Of a stretch of DNA of 12,863 bases, positions 8,144 through 12,863 are shown piece by piece. Both the position numbers and the translations under genes were made by a program. The DNA is from Euperipatoides rowelli (Eukaryota; Onychophora; Udeonychophora; Euonychophora; Peripatopsidae): the NCBI GenBank assembly GCA_003024985.2, contig PXIH01S0012061.1; one strand, given 5' to 3'. A model generated the notes under the pieces. That model saw only the letters and a program-made list of their open reading frames with translations. It had not been told where the DNA came from and did not search any database. How positions within the stretch are numbered: position 1 is the first letter of the stretch; every line of letters begins with the position of its first letter.

Positions 8144-8190
8144 GAGTTGGGGCATAGTTGTTTTATTATCTTGTAGGAGTTAGGGTTCAG
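8144..8190. repeat. Third copy of the 7142-7286 repeat
   Basis: GAGTTGGGGCATAGTTG, followed after a short AT stretch by GTAGGAGTTAGGGTTCAG, matches the units at 7142-7286 in the same order and orientation about 920 bp downstream. It lacks the GGTAAGGTCAGCACTGT end. This shows the family is dispersed as well as tandem. Confidence 0.75.
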
Positions 8191-8312
8191 TTTGGGATGA
8201 AGATTAAGATGGTAGCCTAAATAAATAATAAGGCAGATGAGCCTTTATAGTGAAAACATTCATGTGATATGAAGTCATACGCTATTGGTTGTTTTTGAAA
8301 AAGGTCTTTGGC

Positions 8313-8320
8313 TGACGTCA
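8313..8320. promoter_or_regulatory. Perfect CRE palindrome TGACGTCA
   Basis: TGACGTCA is the full cAMP response element bound by CREB/ATF bZIP dimers in animals. An inverted CCAAT lies about 30 bp upstream. CpG is rare in this window, so an unmutated CRE is notable, yet no coding sequence nearby can be assigned to it. A random 8-mer match in 12.9 kb is possible, so the regulatory role is inference. Confidence 0.3.
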
Positions 8321-8902
8321 TAGATCTGTCTACATAGAGCCTATGGGATTGAGCAAACCTTCTTTCTTTAATAATCTTGTTGTGAACCATCCTTTAGAAA
8401 TTGGTGCGGTAAGTCAAGTCTATCTGTTTGGTATATTATTAATGTAATGTACAGTATTTATAAGTCTCAGTTCCTAGGTTCACCAGATGTTTCTAATCAT
8501 TGTTAACTGGTAATTTTACTTGGCATTTCAGTCTTCTGCACTTTAAGTAACTCTATATTACAGGATGGTATATCACGCTATAATAATCTATTTGATATGT
8601 TCTGAAAAAAAAAACAACAACAGTCAAGCTAAAGGAATTATGCAAAAGAAATAATAAATCTTTATTAAGTTATTATCTGTATTACTTATTACTATTTTTG
8701 AGCTTACAAAAATAACAAAATGTCATCTATTTATTGCATTTAATGTGCATAACGTTTCAAGACAACATTTAAAAACGTAAGCTAATTGAATCACTTTATC
8801 GATAATGCAAACTACCACTAATCTTTCATTCTGTATGGTCATAAGCTACAGTGTGATTAAATTAATTGCAATGTAACTACAAAAAATAGTTGATCTTAAA
8901 CA

Positions 8903-8941
8903 GATACAGGACTACCTGTATCCAAAATACAGATGGTCCTG
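8903..8941. repeat. Two overlapping, mutually exclusive stem-loops
   Basis: Stem 1 pairs GATACAGG (8903-8910) with CCTGTATC (8915-8922) across a 4-base loop. Stem 2 pairs CAGGACTACCTGTA (8907-8920) with TACAGATGGTCCTG (8928-8941), with one mismatch and one G-T, across a 7-base loop. Both use 8907-8920, so a transcript could form only one at a time. Much too short for a typical animal pre-miRNA. Confidence 0.7.
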
Positions 8942-9063
8942 ATCCTATATCAAATATAGAAAATGGGGAAAAAAAAAGTGCCTGTGCAGCAACGCTCATC
9001 CTGTGTTTCACCTATAAGATTTCCATATATTTTTAACAAGATAAGCTACCGCTACAAGAAATT

Positions 9064-9650
9064 TTCATTGTGGCCTTAGAAATTAAGAGGCAAAATGTTT
9101 CTCTTAGAAATTAAGATATGTAAAATTTCTCTTAGAAATCCGGAAATGAAAAATTTCTCTTAGAAATCCGGAAATGAAAAATTTCTCTTAGAAATCCGGA
9201 AATGAAAAATTTCTCTTAGAAATCCGGAAATGAAAAATTTATCTTAGAAATTAGGAGATGGATGGAAAATACCTCATATATAAATTAGGAGATGGAAAAT
9301 TTCTCTTAAAAATTAGGAAATATAAATTTCTCTTAGCAATTAATTAGTTGAAATTTTTTTTTCAGAAATCAGGAGATGCCAAGTTTGTTTTAGTAATAAA
9401 ATGATAGCAAATTTCTCTTAGAAATTGGCAGAAGAAAAACTTATCTTTGAAATCAATAATTGATAGAAAAATATCTTAGAAATCAGGAGATGAAAAAATT
9501 CTCATAGAAAATCAGCAAATGAAAAATTTCTCTTAGAAATCAGGAGATGGAGAATCCATCTTTGATTCAGGAGATGGAAAGTTTTTCTTGTAAATAAGAA
9601 GATGGAATGTTTCTTTTAGAAATTAGAAATCAGGTAATGCAAAATTTGTG
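9064..9650. repeat. Minisatellite, 28-bp unit
   Basis: Successive CTTAG starts at 9131, 9159, 9187, 9215 and 9243 give an exact 28-bp period. The first three units are identical and the fourth differs by one base. Each unit contains CTTAGAAATCCGGAAATG followed by an A-rich then T-rich stretch. The junction ATTTCTCTTAGAAAT is itself a 6-bp inverted repeat. On both sides, and out to about 9650, units degrade to forms such as AAATYAGGAGATGGAAAAT with variable length. A nearly identical core flanked by diverged copies is the usual picture of recent local expansion. It does not encode a plausible repeat protein: the flanks have stops and indels. Confidence 0.95.
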
Positions 9651-10089
9651 TTCAAAATCAGGTTAGAATTATTCTTAGAAATCAGAACAGACATCAACAT
9701 AAAATCTCTTTCATAGCCTTCTGTAAATTGAAAAGGGAGACAGAATATGAGCTTCGAAAATAAGTTTAATCTGATACTTGATTGGTCACTATTTTTAATG
9801 CACATACGTAATTAATAAAGGGGGGAAATAAATACAGTTAGATTTTTTTTTGTTCATAAATAATTAAATAACTTATTTTAATATGAAAAGTTTTGTTTTG
9901 AAAGGGAGATTGATAATATATTATTTTGTAGATTGTAGCACAAATTATAATCGATTACTAAATTTGTTATGTTTCAAAAGGTTTACTGGTTAAATATGTT
10001 TTTCTAAATTTTAAAATTAAAAATGTTAGGAATTTTGATAAATTCAACAGTAATTTCAACAGTAATTTTACCTATAATGTAATAATGTA
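9651..10089. other. AT-rich spacer
   Basis: Low-complexity AT DNA between the minisatellite and the foldback. The 60-codon minus frame at 9623-9805 overlaps the minisatellite edge and is not recognisable. A short duplication, TTCAACAGTAATTT, occurs twice near 10044 and 10057. Confidence 0.5.
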
Positions 10090-10614
10090 TTAGAGTTTAC
10101 CCATAATGCATTGTATAACAATACAGGATGTAGCCTATGATGTTATGATGAAATTGCTGAATATTTCCAAAATTTTCCTGACATTTCCAAAGATTCCTGA
10201 AAAAGGGGTGTGTCTCCTGCCGAAGAAGAGTGGGGGTCATTTGCATATTTAATAACGATGATGATGTCATTCCCCAAGGTGGTTGGGCACTCTTCATCCA
10301 TTTCAGTATGGCCCTCTTAAATCCAAGATGGCATCCAATTTTTTCTCCTGAAGTGCTCAAACTTTGAAAAGGGGTGTGGTCTTACATCATCTGAGCCTAA
10401 TATCATCCAAAAGTAATGTCATCTTGATGCGCATAACAATAAGCCAAGTACTTTGAATTAGCAGATGTGATGTCAGAGAGTATTGTACTTTCGAAACTAG
10501 ATAGGTGTCTGTGACATCATGTGAACCAATTTTGGAGTGGATGTGATGTCATCCAGATGCACAAAACTATATGTAAAAAAACATGTAATTTTATTTTTGT
10601 GATTTTTTTTCTAC

Positions 10615-10943
10615 GATTTTTGCCGATCTGTAAAACTTGAATTTGATGTCACAGGGACTTATGTGTTGGGGAAACACATTGCCATCTAGTTATGATTTTT
10701 GCTGATCTGTAAAAGTTGAATGGGATGTCACAGGGACTTATGTGTTGGAGAAACACATTGCCATCTAATAATGATTTTAGCTGATCTGTAAAACTTTAAT
10801 GTATGTGACAGGGACCTATATTTGGGGAGTAAATGCCATCAAGTAATGATTTTTGCTGATCTGTAAAACTCTAATGTGATGTCACAGTGACTTATGTGTT
10901 GAGAAGTAGACAATGCCATCTAGAATTAGCTGGTTTGTAAACG
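10615..10943. repeat. Tandem repeat, 4+ copies of 75-79 bp
   Basis: Units begin with GATTTTTGCYGATCTGTAAA at 10615, 10694, 10773 and 10848 (spacings 79, 79, 75); a decayed fifth copy starts near 10924 (TTAGCTGGTTTGTAAACG). Shared blocks are GATGTCACAGGGACTTATGTG and ACATTGCCATCTA. The first unit is also the inner end of the left foldback arm, and one inverted unit only (11089-11128) is present on the right. The expansion therefore happened on the left-arm side, probably after the inverted structure formed. Confidence 0.93.
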
Positions 10944-11035
10944 TTTTAAAAAATTTGAATTACTTAATTCTAATTGGCAAAGTACCTAATTCTAGTTGGG
11001 GTTGTGTAATCTGGATCATAGGATTCTGATGAACC

Positions 11036-11063
11036 CTCTTAGATAACCTAAGTTATCTAAGAG
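11036..11063. repeat. Perfect 12-bp palindromic stem in the loop
   Basis: CTCTTAGATAAC (11036-11047) and GTTATCTAAGAG (11052-11063) are exact inverted copies around the 4-base spacer CTAA. It sits in the loop just inside the right foldback arm. Its perfection contrasts with the diverged arms around it. Confidence 0.85.
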
Positions 11064-11610
11064 CGTTCAAAACATAATTAATTCCCTTTGACATCACATT
11101 CTGGCTTTACAGATTGGCAAAAATCGTAAACAAAAAGATCTAAAAATTTCAAGTTTTCATGCATTATTCTGTACATCTGAATGGCATCACATTCATTCCC
11201 AAATTTGTGTATGTGATGTCACAGAGGTCCACTATCTTATTCCCAAAATGTAATCTTCTTTGACATCACCTATGCCTTCTACAACTAAGTAAAAATGAAA
11301 AAAAAAAAAATCAATTTATTTGACGCATAATTCTGCACATCAAGATGATGTCAAATCCAGATGTATTAGGCACAGGGGACGTAAGACTACACTCCCTTCA
11401 AAGTCGGAGCATTTCAGAAAAAAAGGGCTGCCATCTTGGATTTACAGTGGCCATATTGAAACTGTCAAAGACTGCCACAACCAACCTTTGAGAATATTTG
11501 GGAATAATGTCATCATCATTGTTATCTACGCAAATGAATTGCACTCCTCTTTGTCAGGGGCCACCCACTTCTGGGAAACATTGTAAATTTTGGGTAAACT
11601 TGAGAAATGT

Positions 11611-11880
11611 TTGGCAATTTCCATATTATGTCATAGACCACACACTGTATTGTTCATTCAATATATTGTAGGTAAATTTGCAATGCATTATATATAATTT
11701 TTGGCAGTTTCCATGATGATGTAATAGTAAATTGCAATATGTTATGGGTAAGATTTGGCAATTTACAGGATGATGCCATAGACCACACCCTTTATTGTTG
11801 ATTTGATGCATTGTGGGTAAATTGCAATGAATTATGGGTAATGTTATGAATTATGGGCAAAAGCATTGTTGCAATGTATT
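11611..11880. repeat. Irregular tandem repeats at right end of foldback
   Basis: TTGGCARTTT recurs at 11611, 11701 and 11755. It is followed by CCATRWTRTG-like sequence, by ATAGACCACAC in the first and third copies, and then by TGCAATGNATTATGGGTAA-type blocks. The blocks resemble the left terminus of the foldback (TTTACCCATAATGCA at 10096-10110) in inverted orientation. The right end therefore carries two to three copies of the terminal unit against one clear copy on the left. Confidence 0.75.
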
Positions 11881-11890
11881 GTGGGTTCTC

Positions 11891-12863
11891 AATTCTGATT
11901 GGTTGGAATCCCTGAACCAGCTAGTTCCTCCTACTAATATCAAACAAAATTTGTGGAAATTCTTCTAATACTATTTTGTAAAATAAATAAATTTGATTAT
12001 TCTTTTTTTTTAAAAAAATCTGCTGCCACTGTAATAAGTTTTGCATAAGCACAATTTACAACCAAACATTCGCTGTAAGAAATGGACTTAAAGGGGGAGT
12101 CCACTCTACTCCCTAACTTACAAATTATTGTTAAATATGTTGTTAATAATGAATATATAATTTATTTTTAATTGACAGCTTTTAAAGTGCTATTTTTTTT
12201 AAAGTTTTAATAAGAATTAATTGTAACTGCGGAGATATCAATACTTGGTGTTAAAGTCAACTACGGTAAACTTTCTGCAAGCAAACTTGCAAAACCGGAT
12301 GTGACAGCTTTTTTTAAACTACTTTTTAAAATAGTTTGTAGTCGTCTGCTTTTAAAGTGATAGGCTACGAGTCTATTTATTCATTCATGTTTAAGACTAG
12401 TAGCTTTTTGGTAGTAATAAACAGTTGTATCTCTGTGAATAAATGTATACTGTACTTAAAAACAAATAAACCGTAAACAGGTATTAGAATAATTTGAAAA
12501 CATTACTATTAATATGGTCGCAATAATATCTTATTTTGTTGAGCTCCGTATTTATACAATTCTTTCCATACAAATTCAGGGCTTGAATGGAGGGATAACA
12601 CTGGTGGACGGAGTCCCCCGACTTTATTTGTTGAAGAGAAGCCATCCTCTCACTTCATGCTAAACAAATTGATAATGGACTACAAGTATATGAAATGGAA
12701 CATCTAAACACTAGCCTCCAATGACACGGGAATCTCTGTTACCATTGAATAGCATATATTATTATTTAAAAAAAAGTTATAGAGGTTTGAATACAGTACC
12801 ATTTAGCATAAATAATCTATTTCTATTTTGCATCAGTCCAGCTGTCATTCAAGTAGCTGCTCT
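11891..12863. other. AT-rich DNA, possible transposon end, weak ORF
   Basis: No convincing gene. T9A7 lies at 12003-12018. At 12088-12091 TTAA is followed by AGGGGGAGTCCACTC, which looks like the terminus of a TTAA-targeting DNA transposon. A rough inverted counterpart, GGAGTCCCCCGACTTTA, lies near 12610, but without a clear TTAA. An open frame of 54 codons runs 12543-12704 with TAA at 12705-12707. It has a possible acceptor AG at 12578-12579 and a GC content above its surroundings, but its translation matches no family I know. GCAAG/CTTGC near 12280 is a small hairpin. Confidence 0.4.

Larger units (their letters stand above)
8191..9063. other. AT-rich DNA with short regulatory-like sites
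   Basis: No gene is visible. The stretch contains an intact CRE (8313-8320), an inverted CCAAT (ATTGG) near 8284, an A10 run near 8605 and overlapping hairpins at 8903-8941, described separately. Confidence 0.5.
10090..11890. mobile_element. Foldback-like element, long inverted repeat
   Basis: Two arms of about 570-590 bp (10090-10660 and 11090-11680) are imperfect inverted copies of each other along their whole length. Anchors include TAAATCCAAGATGGC (10318-10332), exactly inverted at 11430-11444; CGATTTTTGCC (10614-10624), inverted at 11116-11126; and CAATACAG (10119-10126), inverted at 11645-11652. The paired coordinates sum to 21762, 21740 and 21771, so few indels separate them. A loop of about 430 bp lies between. 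Tandem copies of the terminal ATTGYGGGTAA-type sequence extend the right side to about 11890. Open frames in the two arms (10097-10360 minus, 11320-11586 plus) use different frames over the homologous sequence, showing they are not coding. No transposase. It is best read as an old foldback transposon or large inverted duplication; the outer limits are approximate. Confidence 0.85.

Noticed and set aside
9064-9650. CRISPR array
   Set aside because: Units are contiguous 28-bp tandem copies without unique spacers, in animal-type DNA without cas genes; this is a minisatellite.
10097-10360. 87-codon minus frame in the left foldback arm
   Set aside because: The homologous sequence in the right arm is read in a different frame by its own longest ORF, so neither is under coding constraint.
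11320-11586. 88-codon + frame in the right foldback arm
   Set aside because: Same reason: the inverted counterpart in the left arm does not preserve this frame.

Overview
The window looks like an AT-rich, gene-poor stretch of an animal nuclear genome, probably an invertebrate. The evidence is decayed non-LTR retrotransposon (LINE) reverse transcriptase fragments, a TTAA-flanked MITE, minisatellites, a very long imperfect foldback, many T(n)A(n) tracts, and no compact prokaryotic gene organisation. There is one ambiguous base (n, near 1355). I cannot assign a species. I found no intact protein-coding gene, tRNA or rRNA. Every longer open frame is either a piece of a dead retroelement or a chance frame in repeat or AT-rich DNA.

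Left part (1-2260). AT-rich DNA carries a possible RFX-type X-box (347-359) and a striking near-perfect hairpin (799-919). It is followed by the C-terminal remnant of a minus-strand LINE (about 1050-1161 and 1914-2253). This LINE is split by a 744-bp nonautonomous DNA transposon at 1166-1909, with terminal inverted repeats and a duplicated TTAA. Removing the element and one TTAA rejoins the LINE in one reading frame, so the insertion is directly readable.

Second LINE (about 2570-4080, minus strand). A different, 5'-truncated CR1/Jockey-like element shows reverse transcriptase motifs in order (QHGFR, FDL..AFD, GMPQG, YADD, thumb and a WNDLP C-terminal block). It is broken by several frameshifts and stops.

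Middle (4090-9060). Mostly AT-rich DNA. It holds a 48/49-bp four-copy tandem repeat (4692-4886), a higher-order tandem array of about 215 bp with two sub-copies per unit (5412-5935), poly(T)/poly(A) blocks, a small perfect inverted repeat (6950-6980), a repeat at 7142-7286 with a third copy at 8144-8190, and a perfect palindromic CRE (8313-8320).

Right part (9064-11890). A 28-bp minisatellite (9064-9650) has a nearly homogeneous core. A large foldback structure follows (arms about 10090-10660 and 11090-11680, plus a right tandem extension to about 11890), with 75-79-bp tandem repeats in its left-arm/loop region. The octamer TGATGTCA/TGACATCA recurs here and in the 5412-5935 array; it is what a CRE (TGACGTCA) becomes after one CpG deamination.

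Right end (11890-12863). AT-rich DNA with a possible transposon terminus after a TTAA at 12088 and a weak 54-codon open frame at 12543-12707. Overall the window is best read as layered mobile-element debris and repeats. There is no operon-like or multi-gene system.
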